A stretch of 64,000 bases of DNA, taken from contig OY725490.1 in assembly GCA_963281255.1 (NCBI GenBank), forward strand, positions 5,022,001-5,086,000, given 5' to 3'. Under the pieces are notes generated by a model. The model made no database searches, was not told the DNA's origin, and saw only the letters and a program-made list of their open reading frames with translations. Below are positions 46,114 through 57,042 of the stretch, one piece after another. The translations under genes were made by a program, and so were the position numbers. This stretch comes from Aphrocallistes beatrix. Taxonomy: Eukaryota; Porifera; Hexactinellida; Sceptrulophora; Aphrocallistidae. Position 1 is the stretch's first letter; every line of letters starts with the position of its first letter.

Positions 46114-47156
46114 CAGGGCCGGATCACCCAATAGGCTAAGTAGGCTGCAGCCTAGGGGGCCCCGAAAAATATGATCATCGTAATTTTTTTATTGTAATTG
46201 ATTCAATTTAGATCAATCAAAGTGATAATTATTCTTCTTTTCTTACAATTCCATTAGTTATTTCCTATAAACTAGACTGTCTAAAAAGAATTGATTGTGT
46301 AAGGATGACTACTGACAATGACTATCTTTCCTGCTTGAAAGTATAGTTCTAATAATGTTACTTAACATTCACATCAGAAAAATGTGTTGGTAACATTATT
46401 GGAACTACGTATATCTTCAAGCAGGAAAGACAGTCCTTGTCCAGTAGTCTTATCCTTACACAAATCAATTCTCTCTATACTGTCTAGTGTTGCTGGATTA
46501 CATTACCTATTGGGAAAGATGCTCAAATTTGGATAGATTAAAAATGAAATACCTCCAAAAATCGATTAGCAGCCCTATATTTTTAATATTTCAAATAAAA
46601 TATATGGTAATTGAGAATACATTGATGGAGTATCAACCCTAAAAGCGGGATAAAAATGTTGAAAAAATAGCCATAAGTCAGTATTCAAAATTTCGGATTT
46701 TAGTTAACTTTGATGAGGTAGTCCTAATGGTAAACGGAAATTTCGTCACTGGAAATTTCGTCCCCGGAATTTTCGTTCCGGAAATTTCGTCGTCCCTTGT
46801 TATTCGGCTTATATTCATTCATGAGGATAAATAAGGTTTAATTAATAATTAATGAAATAGGTATGTGAGGAAGTAGTCAAAACTTAAGTAGTAGTCAAAA
46901 ATCAAAATTGTATGTGATTCCCCTAAGATATGTTGTTATATCCCGATTCTCATAATCTCCAACAAGTAACAGTATACGCTCATCTCGTTCAATCGACTTC
47001 TTGCTACGTACTATTCTTTCACCAGACTCCCACTTTATCAGTTTGGCCTCTTGTAGCGACTGTTCTCGTTGCTTTTGTTTTTTTATTTTTTTGTTGTTTT
47101 TTGTGCCCCTAATTTCTACCCAGCCTATAGGTCGATAAACCCATGATCCGGCCCTG
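46114..47156. repeat. hAT-type element, non-autonomous (1043 bp)
   Basis: Ends CAGGGCCGGATCA / TGATCCGGCCCTG. Exact 8-bp duplication GATATTAG at 46106-46113 and 47157-47164. Inside is a smaller palindrome (about 46270-46490, e.g. CTTTCCTGCTTGAAAGTA / CTTCAAGCAGGAAAG). No transposase. Confidence 0.85.
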
Positions 47157-47164
47157 GATATTAG

Positions 47165-48230
47165 AGAAACAATACGTCGCTTTCTTGTTTTATACTAAGT
47201 ACGCTGAATTGTCATTTGTCTACGGCTATATTAATGAAATCAGAACTGTAGCAGAAATTTGTTTCGTGATAAATATAATTTACTTCGTATTAAGTCAACT
47301 AATCCTGAATGTTAGCTCAATTTGAATACACAAAGTTCACATTGCTAAAGATTATTATACTTAAATAATCTATTCCAGTCCATGTCGTTTAAAGTTATTT
47401 TATGATCGAATTGATTGATCGTAGCATATAACACACTTTAATTGTTGTTAACAATCAAATTATAGACTCAAAATAGCAGTATTCAATCATTTGTATGAAA
47501 TAGAATCATGTGAATGGCATTATAAAAAGCTGATAATTGATTGGTTCTCACATAAAACAATGAATTTCAATCACAAATAGTCGATTGTATGCATAAGTCG
47601 CTACCATTTTATTCCAATGTATTTGCATTATAAAATAATCGAATTTGATTGGTCAGCACATTTTGTCACCTTTCTCGGCGAGGTGTGAACATTTCGCTTA
47701 GATCTTCGAACTTAATCCTAGATTCACCATTTGACACCTACATGCCAATTTTCGTAACTCTACGACTTGCCAATTCTTCAATCAATTCGGACAAACAAAC
47801 AAAAAAAAAAAATCCTAGCATTTTAATATATAAGATATATATTATAAGCTACTTTATGTTAGCTCCTCATACATTTAGTAGCATAATATCCTAAGGTTAT
47901 CGAGATGTGGTACCATTTTAATAAGCACACACCTAGAGCCTGTAAATTGTATTGAGAGCACAATAATACGCTAGATCATAGCCTACTACATACAGGCCGT
48001 TTCACTAAACAATTTTCCATGGTACCAGGGATAAGATAAAGTGGATTTTCTTACGCACCCATAATATGAATAAATAATTTTTGTTCCAAATCTGCTGATT
48101 CATCATTTGTTTGATGCATAACTATATGAAACTAGTCTACGTTCCAATAAATTAATATCAATGTTATGGCTATTTTCTTTCTCTGCTATATGGTTCCTTT
48201 TTACTTTTACGTTGTATTTGTTCTTGAATG
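47165..48230. other. No gene recognised
   Basis: AT-rich. The frames at 47143-47325 and 47649-47894 show no recognisable domain. Confidence 0.3.
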
Positions 48231-49640
48231 TTAGCTCTCAACTGTTTCTATACATATAAGGATGCGCCACGCTGCAAAGGGCAATGGGGAGGCGGGATGG
48301 ACCTACAAGGAAGTATCCGGCAAGCCAATTCCCTAAGAAGGGTCGGTGCTTTATTTGCGACTCGAACAGGCACTTTATGGCCCAATGCCCGGAACGGCAC
48401 TGTGCGAAATGTGGCGAAAGAGGACACGAGGTCCGCTATTGCCTACATACACGAAGTCGAAGAGGGGTATTTCAGGCCACGACGCAGCATAGTGTTGTAC
48501 ATGAGACGGCGGTTGTGGTACCAGTTAAATGGAACGGCAAACTCATCAATGTAATGATGGACACGGGGGCGGATCCTTCGATGGTGGACAGAGGCACCGT
48601 ACAAAAGATGAATATTCCTTACAGCACAAAGTACAGTCAAGTGTATGGGCTAGGACGGACAGCGCATGCGGTCTGTGGTACGGCCTGCGTGGCGATGGAT
48701 GTGGGGGATGGTCGACCACTAGAACACGAAATCGAAATACTCGATACTAACAATAGGGTGGTTATATTGGGGCGAAGGTTCCTCGCGCGCTTCAAGAATA
48801 CTACTTTCGATTGGGAAAACATGAGAGTTAGGCTAGGTGGTTGTTGGAAAACCTCTTTAGCTGCGGATACGCGGCGACTAGAGCAGAAATTATGCAGACT
48901 GAGATGGGAAAGGGGGGAAATAGCTTGGAGGCCAGGTTCGATATAAACCCGAAACTATCACCGCGAGAAGAGACAGCCATACGCAAGGTGCTGTCGAGAT
49001 GGAAAGACGTTATCGCGGAGAACCCGAACAGCCCGCGCGAAATTGGAACCGCGGAACACGTTATCACTCTTCTGGATGAGCGGCCGATCAGAAGCCGGCC
49101 GTTGCGTGTTTCTCCGGAAATTGAGGCGGAGGTATCCAAGCAGATAGATGAAATGCTCGAGAATGGGATCATACGTCCCTCTTCTTCCTCTTGGGCGAGT
49201 CGAGTGATCTTAGTGAAGAAAAAGGACGGGACCCATCGATTTGCCGTAGATTTCCGGGATCTCAACGATGTGACGAAGCGAGATGCCTATCCGATGCCGG
49301 ATACCCGAGATGTTTTTGATCGTATGGGAGGGGCAACTGTATTCTCTACACTGGATGGGGCATCCGCATACTGGAGCGTTCCTGTGAAGGAAAAGCATAG
49401 GGAGTTCACTGCGTTTGTTTCAACTCGCGGCCAGTTTGAATTCAACCGCATGCCTTTTGGATTGTCAAACTCACAGGCTACCTATCAGCGAGCGGTAGAC
49501 CAGGCTCTACGAGGGTGTCCGAATGTACAGGCGTTTGTTGATGACACATGTGTCCACTCGCCCAGTTTCGATACGCACCTGCAGCATTTGGATGAGGCTC
49601 AGTTGGCTATTCTAAAAATTGAGGATGAAGACTGTGAGGA
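48230..49640 (+). mobile_element. Ty3/Gypsy LTR retrotransposon fossil (gag end, protease, RT)
   Basis: A GC-richer island. In order it shows a CCHC zinc knuckle pair (CFICDSNRHFMAQC, CAKCGERGHEVRYC), an aspartic protease (VMMDTGADPSMVD) and a reverse transcriptase with VDFRDLN, PFGLSN and FVDD blocks. It is a partial copy: the start of gag, RNase H, integrase and long terminal repeats were not found, and it is broken. The preservation of the protease and RT blocks suggests moderate age. It belongs to the Ty3/Gypsy (Metaviridae) type. Confidence 0.85.
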
Positions 49641-49975
49641 TTGGGCTTTTGAGTGTACTGATTGCTGTATTGACGGAAAAGATATGCTACGTTGTATTTT
49701 AATGACTTCAAGTAACTGTTTACTCAACAACAAGGCCAAGAATATTACTTCTACCACCTCTTGTCCCAAAGATACTCAAAGGAAGATATTTAAACTTACC
49801 TCTAATTAATATATGTATATATATATATACACCTATATATTTATGTAGTATTCCTTGTCCGTCAACTAAATTATGCCAGCAGTCAGTAATATCATTATAA
49901 AAATTATAGATCATAAGAATGGATCGTATTCAATCTGACTTTGCATATGTTGGATACCTTAAGGATTTTTATAAT

Positions 49976-50396
49976 ACGAGCGTGCTTCACGCACTAGCGT
50001 GGCTAGCAAACACTGCGTTCGCAGTCCGCCCTGCGGGATCCTGGGAAGACAAATTCTGAAGCCGCTCGGGTTTCAGATACTTTCACGGGTTTAAATACTG
50101 TCACTAATTCGTCTAAAACTTTTTACTTCATGGATTAATGTAGTATTGTAAATAAAAATTATCAATATACGATCGAAAATACGATATTTGGAATCCACAC
50201 TCCTGGTCAAAAATTGATATCTATTCTCTAGATCAGTTTTAGAATTTGTTTACTTTATATATCAATTGTAAACAAAGCAAACAAATAATTTATCATATTT
50301 ATTCGAAAATATGATATTCGAAATCAACACCCCTAAAAACCCCATGTCAACCGTTTTGAAGCTAGTCCCTAACATATTTGTCAAAATTCTTCAAAT
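49976..50396 (-). repeat. HT-family variant, diverged tail
   Basis: The tail is worn (GAGCGTGCTTCACGCACTAG .. CACTGCGTTCGCAG). The body matches the 41281-41700 variant (GAATTTGTTTACTTTATA, AATTTATCATATTTATTC). A standard HT interior starts right after it. Confidence 0.5.
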
Positions 50397-50550
50397 GTCG
50401 ACTCATCATGGAATTATGACGTCATTGTCACCTTTTTTTATAATTAGAAATTTCAGTTTTTCGACCTTAACTCAGCCATTTTAGGTGATAAAAGGGTGAA
50501 ATTTTAATAGAATGTGTATATTAATACATCTCACATATGATACAACTATC

Positions 50551-53500
50551 CATGGACTTCTAAACTACCTGGACAATCCACTCTATCTTGACTCTATACC
50601 AAATTAGGCCAGTTTGTATATATTGATATCTCGAAAACTATTCATTATATTGGTATTAAATATATTAATGTTGAATAGTCGTTTATGGGGATTTCATTGG
50701 TCACATCGGCATACTTGAAATATTTGTGGTTTTTAGTATTGCGGTTTTCTCACCATTCCATATATGGTATTGATGCTAATAACTTGGAATCGGTTAACAT
50801 TAGACATGGGAAGCATGATATAGTTGAATAGGAAGTTATATACATGGAGTCCATTGGCACCATTGTCCAGTCTCAAATATTAGTGGCATATGAGTTTTGT
50901 GGTTTTCACACCCTTCCATATATGGTAATATCATTGACACCCTTTCCTAGGTTGTGTTTAGGCGGAATGACTATTACGTAGCAACATAATTTACCATATA
51001 GGTCGATACTACAGATACACCATATAACTGCTACAAATAATTTTTTCTGTCCTACTGCTACGAATCATCTAGGAAGAAGTGGCTCCACTCATTTTCTCTA
51101 TCTTTCTTTTCTTTTTTTGAGCAACAATATCGGATGATTCTTTCACTAAATTTTTTGACTTTGTATTGAAAAATCTTGCAGATATTTCGTGAACCACATT
51201 GTGATCTCGTGTGCAATGAATCTTACCAATAAAAGCGTGCAGAACCTCGTCCACAAAGATGTGAATTAAGGCACAGAAGACTGGTATTTGTTGATTCGCC
51301 TGTAGCATTTTCAATTTCAGAGCAGGTGTTTCTTTTAGTTCGAAATACACTCTCCAGCATGATTGGCCCAGATAAAATACATGTTCTTGCGGTGCAAATA
51401 ACCCACCACGATTGATTTGTGCGGTGAAGTTTGCAGCTTCTACACAATCTTCAAATTGAACCTGCATCGGTGTTTCATCAAGACTCAAAGATTCTTTGCA
51501 GGCGTCACACTTTTTAGCACGGACAACGGACCTGATCAAAGTACCACAGATATAATAGATTATCTTCTCGTCATGGCTATTAGGGACATAGTTGAATAGC
51601 ATTTCACCACGAATGTAATCAGCAAGTCTCAGAATTTCTGTTGAAGTGTCTTTCTTCATGATCACGCTATCAATATCGCCAATACTGATGTCACTATATT
51701 TCATCAGAGAAATGGTAAGAATTTTCTCACTTTCATTGAGCTGACGAATGGAAATGAAATAATTAGCACCACTGAGTAGTCTATACCATCCGGATCTTGA
51801 CTCGATGTTGTCAGATTGAATCAAGCCAAGGAGCACATAGTTGAAACCACAATCATCAATGAGATAGCTAGCAAGTGAAGAAATCGAACGACAGGTCTGT
51901 TGAAATGCCAAAAATGTCTCCTTAGTGAGACCAAGAATTCCAAAGATTGCAAGAGTTAAAAAATGCAGCCATATCATCCAAATACTTCAACTTCCAATCA
52001 TCTGTCGATTGAACAGGATACCGTGTGATGTCTCTATTGAATTTGCCAATTGAGTTGGTTTTGACATGAGTACATTCCACAATTTCATGAAGACTCTGAG
52101 AACATTAGCAGTATCCAGAAATCCATATTCGATCAGAGCATTGATAGTGGTCTCGTGAAAAACTGCCATAGCCAACTTTACACTAATCTTTTCAACACTC
52201 TTAGGATTAATCACAGCCTTATTCAATTTGTGAGCAATTTTCAGAGGTTTGCTATTTTCGATTACAAACACCCTCTCAATATCAGAAAAGTCAGCATTAG
52301 TCACTTGCTCAAGAATGGGTTGTAGGACATGAAAAAATTTTCTTTGATTGAAAATTATCATACACGTTTTTGACCACATTGAAATCGATTTGATGGATTT
52401 GAACCATGACTTCGTTGTAACATTGATTCGATAGCTGTCATACATTAGTCAACCTGTTCGAGTCCAGAATGTGCTTGTACTTTGACTTTGCCATTTTCTG
52501 TTCCAAATGATGAATATAAATTTGGAAATCAACTGACAACGAAGTAAGAACACGTGGAATTTCCATGTGACAATTCGCACTTAGAATGTTAATTCGGATG
52601 AACAATAGTCTTGGGGGTGTATTGTTTACGAAGTCATATTTCAGTAGTTCAGATGGTATATCCTTTTTTTTTAGTTTCATATTCAATTCAGCCAAATTTC
52701 GTACTTTGTCAACTTCAAGAAATTCTACTTGTTCCAACTGATGGCGGCGAGATACAGTAGGTCGAGTTGAGATGTCCCTTGAACGAGATTGGCATTGAGA
52801 ATTAAAATATAAATTTGCAAGGTATTGTATGAGGTTTCAGTCGTTTTAGCTTTAATTCCTTTTTATTCTTCTTTCTACATTCATCCATATCTGATCATTT
52901 CGTTTCAAAATCACTATCCATAAAATGTAGATAACATAATTTAGAATATTTAGTAGGATTCCAACCCACACGTGAAATACGTCTTACCCATTTATCCAGT
53001 AATTCTTTATTATGTAAAGGGAAACTGTGAAATGTAATGCCTTTAGATTGTAAAGATGAGCCATACCCAGACTTACACCCAACAGCAGCACATTTGTTTG
53101 GCATCTCAGACCGACTAAGTAACTATTAAGAATATACAAAAATAATAGGCAATAATACCGCATGCCTCGGATAAGCCCCAGGGGTAAGATCTTTTATATA
53201 TTACCATATATGGAAGGGTGTGAAAACCACAAAACTCATAAACAACTAATATTTGGACTGGACAATGTTGCAAATCGACTCCATATAGTATATGACTTCC
53301 AATTCAACTATAACACGCTTCCCATGTACCGATTCCAAGTTATTAGCATCAATACCATATATGGAATGGTGTGAAAACCACAAAACTAAAAAACCATAAA
53401 TATTTCAAGTATGCCGATGTGACCAATGAAATCCCCATAAACGAGTTGCTATTCAACATTAATATATTTAATACCAATATATTGAATAGTTTTCGAGATA

Positions 53501-53574
53501 TCAATATACAAACTGGCCTAACTTGGTATAGAGTAAAAATAGAGCTGATTGTCCAGGTAGTTTAGAAGTCCATG
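50551..53574 (-). mobile_element. P-superfamily (THAP) DNA transposon with about 375-bp inverted ends
   Basis: 3024 bp. The inverted ends run 50551-50929 and 53200-53574, beginning CATGGACTTCTAAACTACCT on both sides and matching closely throughout. AACTATC is repeated at 50544-50550 and 53575-53581, a 7-bp duplication (canonical P elements make 8). The transposase region with a THAP domain lies between, on the minus strand. The architecture is complete, but the gene is in several frames. It sits inside an HT repeat, so it is younger than that copy. Confidence 0.88.
51069..53104 (-). pseudogene. P-type (THAP9-like) transposase
   Basis: Minus strand, from 53104. Residues 1-69 form a THAP zinc finger (MPNKCAAVGCKSGYG ... 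LCYLHF, C2CH). Further pieces follow: 52438-52737, 51987-52445, and a 302-residue frame at 51069-51977 containing LASYLIDDCGFNYVLLGLIQ and the C-terminal CDACKESLSL cysteine pair. The order and content match P/THAP9 transposases, which excise by double-strand cutting with GTP as cofactor in Drosophila. Pieces 51987-52445 and 51069-51977 share one frame, but the link carries a shift. The upstream pieces are in other frames and may in part be separated by introns, as in P elements. It is probably defective, though not long dead. Confidence 0.78.
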
Positions 53575-54041
53575 AACTATCATATAATATAATGACTCAT
53601 CACTCTGTCATGACGTCATCATTATGCATCAAAATTTAAAAAATTGGCAAATTTGGTGATTTTTCGCGCGATTTCGATTATAACAGTAGGACTGACGTAT
53701 TTAGAGATGTTATCTCCCTTATAGTCAATCCATGTAATCCCAGCCGCGCAGCGCAAGCAAGCGACTATATATTGAATTACATTGCATGGTATTGAAAAAT
53801 GATAATTGCAATAATCTTCAATGTAATATAATAGGATTAGATAGATGTAAATATTCATAGCTATCATTAATTGTGATTGGTATATTGCAGAGTGAAAGTT
53901 GTAATTTTGAATACCAGCGATCTTAATTGCTCTCCAATGCATTTATACAAGTGATATGTATTGGAATTCAAGGGTTGTATATTATTATTTGGCCTCAATT
54001 TTTTTTCATGCCTTCGCTTAATCAATCTAATTAGTTAGCAG

Positions 54042-54092
54042 AATTGATTCCAATGTTTGTTGCTGAAGAATCTGATGACACTCATTCGAAGG
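54042..54092 (+). CDS. Unnamed split gene (VPS13-like?), exon 1 seen
   Basis: Main entry for a gene spanning about 54.04-56.38 kb. This exon (LIPMFVAEESDDTHSK) ends in phase 1 before GTAGTT. It joins 54150-54244, 54874-54979, 55059-55186 and 55285-55391 with matching phases throughout. The joined product alternates short beta-like segments (AVLLLKISNIKDF, YQLHILDPICATT, SISMSVSTDNAMIVSY, FSVVLARISVQTIYIL), a pattern I associate with VPS13/chorein lipid-transfer repeats, where phrases like 'L.P I' recur. That is resemblance only. A possible earlier exon at 53891-53950 (VKVVILNTSDLNCSPMHLY) does not match in phase. The acceptor could be 54038 or 54041. The 5' end of the gene may have been pushed upstream by the P-type element. 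Confidence 0.5.
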
Positions 54093-54149
54093 GTAGTTTT
54101 AATAGATTGAAATAATTCATTTGACTACTGATAATGTAAAATTTTCCAG

Positions 54150-54244
54150 CGGTTTTGCTTCTCAAGATCAGCAATATTAAAGATTTCAGATCCGATATGG
54201 GAGATTATCAATTGCATATTTTAGATCCAATCTGTGCAACCACA
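54150..54244 (+). CDS. Unnamed split gene, exon 2 seen
   Basis: Acceptor TTTTCCAG (to 54149), donor CCACA/GTATAAGT at 54245, a strong donor. 95 nt, entering with two bases and leaving at phase 0. Encodes AVLLLKISNIKDFRSDMG and YQLHILDPICATT. The preceding intron is only 57 nt. Confidence 0.55.
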
Positions 54245-54331
54245 GTATAAGTTTGCTTTGCTCAATTTTTTCTCCGTGGAATTTTCGAATTATTTGTGGA
54301 GATGTACTTCATGTGAGCCAGCCATCAGCAT

Positions 54332-54861
54332 CAGGGTTGGCAGGTTTTGTCCACTTGGACAAAATCTAGTGGTTTTAACCAGGTTAAAACCGTCCTGTCC
54401 AAAACCTCTTGGGTGGACAAAACTGGACAAAACTGGACAAAACCTCAAAATTTAATTCATATTCCTCATTAACGGTTTTGTCCAAGTTTTGTCCAAGTTT
54501 TGTCCAAGTTTTGTCCAGGTTTTGTCCAAGTTATATCCAAGTTTTGTCCAAGTTTTGTCCAGGTTTTGCCCAAGTTATATCCAAGTTTTGTCCAGGTTTT
54601 GTCCAAGTTTTGTTCGTGTCTTCCATGATCAATCGAATACAAAATATAGTTATGGTAATAAACAGGCGTTAGCAAGAAAATTCATTCATTGTCCTCGCTC
54701 TCTTTCCATCCTAAACTGTTTCGTACCCACTACAATTATTTACAGTTTCTATTAGGTTTTGTCCAGTTTTGTCCAGTTTTGTCCGGTTTTAACCGGTTAA
54801 AACCAGGTTTTGTCCACTGCCCTGTCCAAAACCTGTTTTGGACGGACAAAACCCAACCCTG
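54332..54861. repeat. hAT-type MITE with TTTTGTCCAAG tandem array
   Basis: Ends CAGGGTTGGCAGGTTTTGTC / GGACAAAACCCAACCCTG. Exact 8-bp duplication ATCAGCAT at 54324-54331 and 54862-54869. The body is a tandem array of TTTTGTCCAAGT units (about 54476-54617), giving repeated-peptide frames on both strands that are not genes. It lies in the intron, with its right end 12 nt before the next exon. Confidence 0.9.
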
Positions 54862-54873
54862 ATCAGCATACAG

Positions 54874-54979
54874 GTATTTCGAGCTGTCGTACATGGATTA
54901 CAATCTCTAGATTCTCGATCTATTAGCATGTCTGTTTCTACAGATAATGCAATGATTGTCTCATATCACTGGGGGATAT
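54874..54979 (+). CDS. Unnamed split gene, exon 3 seen
   Basis: Acceptor CATACAG (to 54873), just downstream of the hAT duplication. 106 nt: 35 codons plus one base. Encodes VFRAVVHGLQSLDSRSISMS and VSTDNAMIVSYHWGI. The donor is GTGTGC at 54980, the first base of the hairpin intron. Confidence 0.55.
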
Positions 54980-55058
54980 GTGTGCCAGTGACAAGTCATA
55001 GAATGCCAGGGAAGCCTACAAGGCTTCCCCGGCGTTCTATGACTTGTCACTGGCACAG
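54980..55058 (+). other. 79-nt hairpin intron (introner-like)
   Basis: GTGTGCCAGTGAC .. CTGGCACAG. Bases 54982-55017 and 55021-55056 are complementary with two mismatches and a 3-base loop. Read as exon, the frame breaks; removed as a GT-AG intron, TGG-GGG-ATA-T/AT-ATT-CGT continues in frame. ATAT stands on both sides, like a short target duplication. The splice sites lie within the element's own ends, as in introner elements. Confidence 0.55.
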
Positions 55059-55186
55059 ATATTCGTATCAAAATATCTGAAAATAAGCTGATTATGTCAA
55101 CAGACACTTCTATCACTCAGAAAACTCAAACTATCAGTCTACCTGATGTCAGATTTTCAGTTGTATTGGCGAGAATCTCCGTTCAG
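55059..55186 (+). CDS. Unnamed split gene, exon 4 seen
   Basis: 128 nt: two bases plus 42 codons, ending CAG/GTACGT. Encodes RIKISENKLIMSTDTSITQ, then SLPDVRFSVVLARISVQ. Open only in the frame given by removing the 79-nt intron. Confidence 0.55.
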
Positions 55187-55284
55187 GTACGTGTTACTAA
55201 TTTAGACACTCATAGGTTGAGGAATATTTAGAGAAAATATCTTAGAGAGCACATATTAGGTGATATTGGTTACTATATCCTTAG

Positions 55285-55391
55285 ACCATATATATATTAA
55301 CACCATATCGGCAATCTGTTTCGAATGTTCTAGAATATTATACTTATCCACACAAAAAGATGCGCGCATCGATAAAACACACCTTTCTGAG
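55285..55391 (+). CDS. Unnamed split gene, exon 5 seen
   Basis: Acceptor TATATCCTTAG (to 55284), donor CTGAG/GTAGAG at 55392; phase 0 in, two bases out. Encodes TIYILTPYRQSVSNVLEYYT and PHKKMRASIKHTFL. A competing frame in the same DNA (KDARIDKTHLSEVEKN...) is open longer but does not fit the phase of the previous exon. Confidence 0.45.
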
Positions 55392-56152
55392 GTAGAGAAA
55401 AATATTATTTTGTCTTTATGGAGAGATTTGGATGAATTCTGACATTGTTTAACCATTATTGTTCCATGTCAAATTTATAATATAGCTATATTTTGGAAGC
55501 AAATAATACTTAAGATTTTTCTCATGACGATTATAATATTATTGAATCTTTCATATTCGAAAATAGTGGACATGTGTGGCCAAGCACTACTGAGATCAGT
55601 TAAATTTCAAAAATATATAGTTAAATTAGTAAGTAGATGTTTTCAAAGGAGTACATTTTTTCACTTTTTCAAAATTTAACATTTTTCAAAATGAATTAGC
55701 TATTCTGGGTGTTAAAATATAATTTATAGTGATAAAATATAAGACTATCATATAAACGGTAAACAGGCATCTTTTAATATGAGATAAATTAAGTTAAATA
55801 ATCGATGCTTGAATATCTGCGTCATTAGGTACTACGAATAAGATATGGGACCGTAGTGTTTTCGTAGTCTGTTCTATATTATCTAAAGTTCTACTGATTA
55901 AAAATACACAAGCAAGCTTTGATATACGCAAAGTAATTTGACAAAGGAGGAAGAGAGTACTCCCACTAATGGAATTGAATTTGTGGGTGAGATTTTGAGA
56001 GGTTGGAGAAATAGCAAAAACATCAATAAAATGAAGAAAGATCGCTGAGATTTAGAGGATGTTTGGAGGAAGTGGAAAAAAGTAGATAGATGCATTTCGG
56101 CTGAATAGCATAATAAACATGCTCAAAGGTAATACTTTTAGTGAAATTTCAG

Positions 56153-56375
56153 GTGTGTAGATCTATTTAAAGCATGTGTTGTGAACAATTTTGCAAACAC
56201 ATCAAGTGAGCCAGTTTCCCGTCACTCGAAAAATGTGCCATTTTAAAGTTCTTCTGACCACTTATAAGCCTGAAAATACCAACAAAAACAAATTGGTGAT
56301 GATGATAACTATTCGGCGGACGTCAATCAGTACAATTGAAGGCAGATGTTTACTTCCCTTACACCAAGAGGTTTT
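56153..56375 (+). CDS. Unnamed split gene, downstream coding region (boundaries uncertain)
   Basis: After acceptor AAATTTCAG, 56153-56205 continues in phase (CVDLFKACVVNNFANTS) to a strong donor AA/GTGAGC. A coding-like frame then spans 56212-56375 (FKVLLTTYKPENTNKNKLVM, ITIRRTSISTIEGRCLL). The two could be joined by a 43-nt intron, which is very short, or be alternative readings. No stop or poly(A) site for the gene was identified. Confidence 0.35.
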
Positions 56376-56384
56376 GCTCTAATA

Positions 56385-57042
56385 GATGACTGTTTTCTCT
56401 GCTCAACTACAAATAGAAGTGCTGAGATACATATTGAATGGCTAGAGAGTATTTGAAAACATAATACGTAGACATAAATAGGAGCACAGCGAATATTACT
56501 TCATTCTATCAACATAATTCACTAAATATATACTTTAATCGTGCATATTAGATATTTATATTAATAAGGATATCAAAGGAAATGCGACATTCTTTTTTTA
56601 GAAGGAAAAGTCTATAAAAAATTAAATATTTAGTTCTATCTTTATATGATAAAGCTATTTATGAGCATAGATATCGTTAATATTAATAGATAATTAAGGA
56701 TGATCAAATTGCGGTTATTTATGCATTAAATCACTATAATCACCAATCTTTAACAGAATACCTAATTGGCCAAATCGGGATTTCAAAGAGCGACGTAGTT
56801 GTGTGCTGAAATAATCAATCTCAATACTCTCTTAAGCGAAGGTGTATTAAATTCCATTTCAGAGAATGGAAAATATATATAATATAATTTGTTGTATGGC
56901 ATGATTAAAGAATTCGTCTCATCACTATAGTTATAGTAATGCTATATGTAAACTATGAAAATTGGAAGCATTTAAATTATTAACTGCAATATATTATTGT
57001 TTATAATTTATTTCTTTGGAATGCCATACAAAGTTTAACATT
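56385..57042. other. No gene recognised
   Basis: AT-rich. May contain further exons of the split gene, but none could be followed. Confidence 0.3.

Larger units (their letters stand above)
50397..53764 (+). repeat. HT-family copy split by the P-type element
   Basis: HT interior at 50397-50550, ending ACAACTATC, resumes at 53575 with AACTATCATATAATATAATG and runs to a shortened tail at 53764 (GCGCAGCGCAAGCAAGCGAC). The uninterrupted family sequence has AACTATCATCAAAAAATG here, so the break point and 7-bp repeat are clear. Confidence 0.75.

Noticed and set aside
54476-54617. Regularly spaced TTTTGTCCAAG repeats as a CRISPR-like array or repeat-protein gene
   Set aside because: Units are contiguous without unique spacers, read as repeats on both strands, and lie inside a hAT MITE with an exact 8-bp duplication.
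55260-55442. Globin-like start (SEVEKNIILSLWRDL)
   Set aside because: It is one short match in a frame that does not fit the phase of the neighbouring exons.
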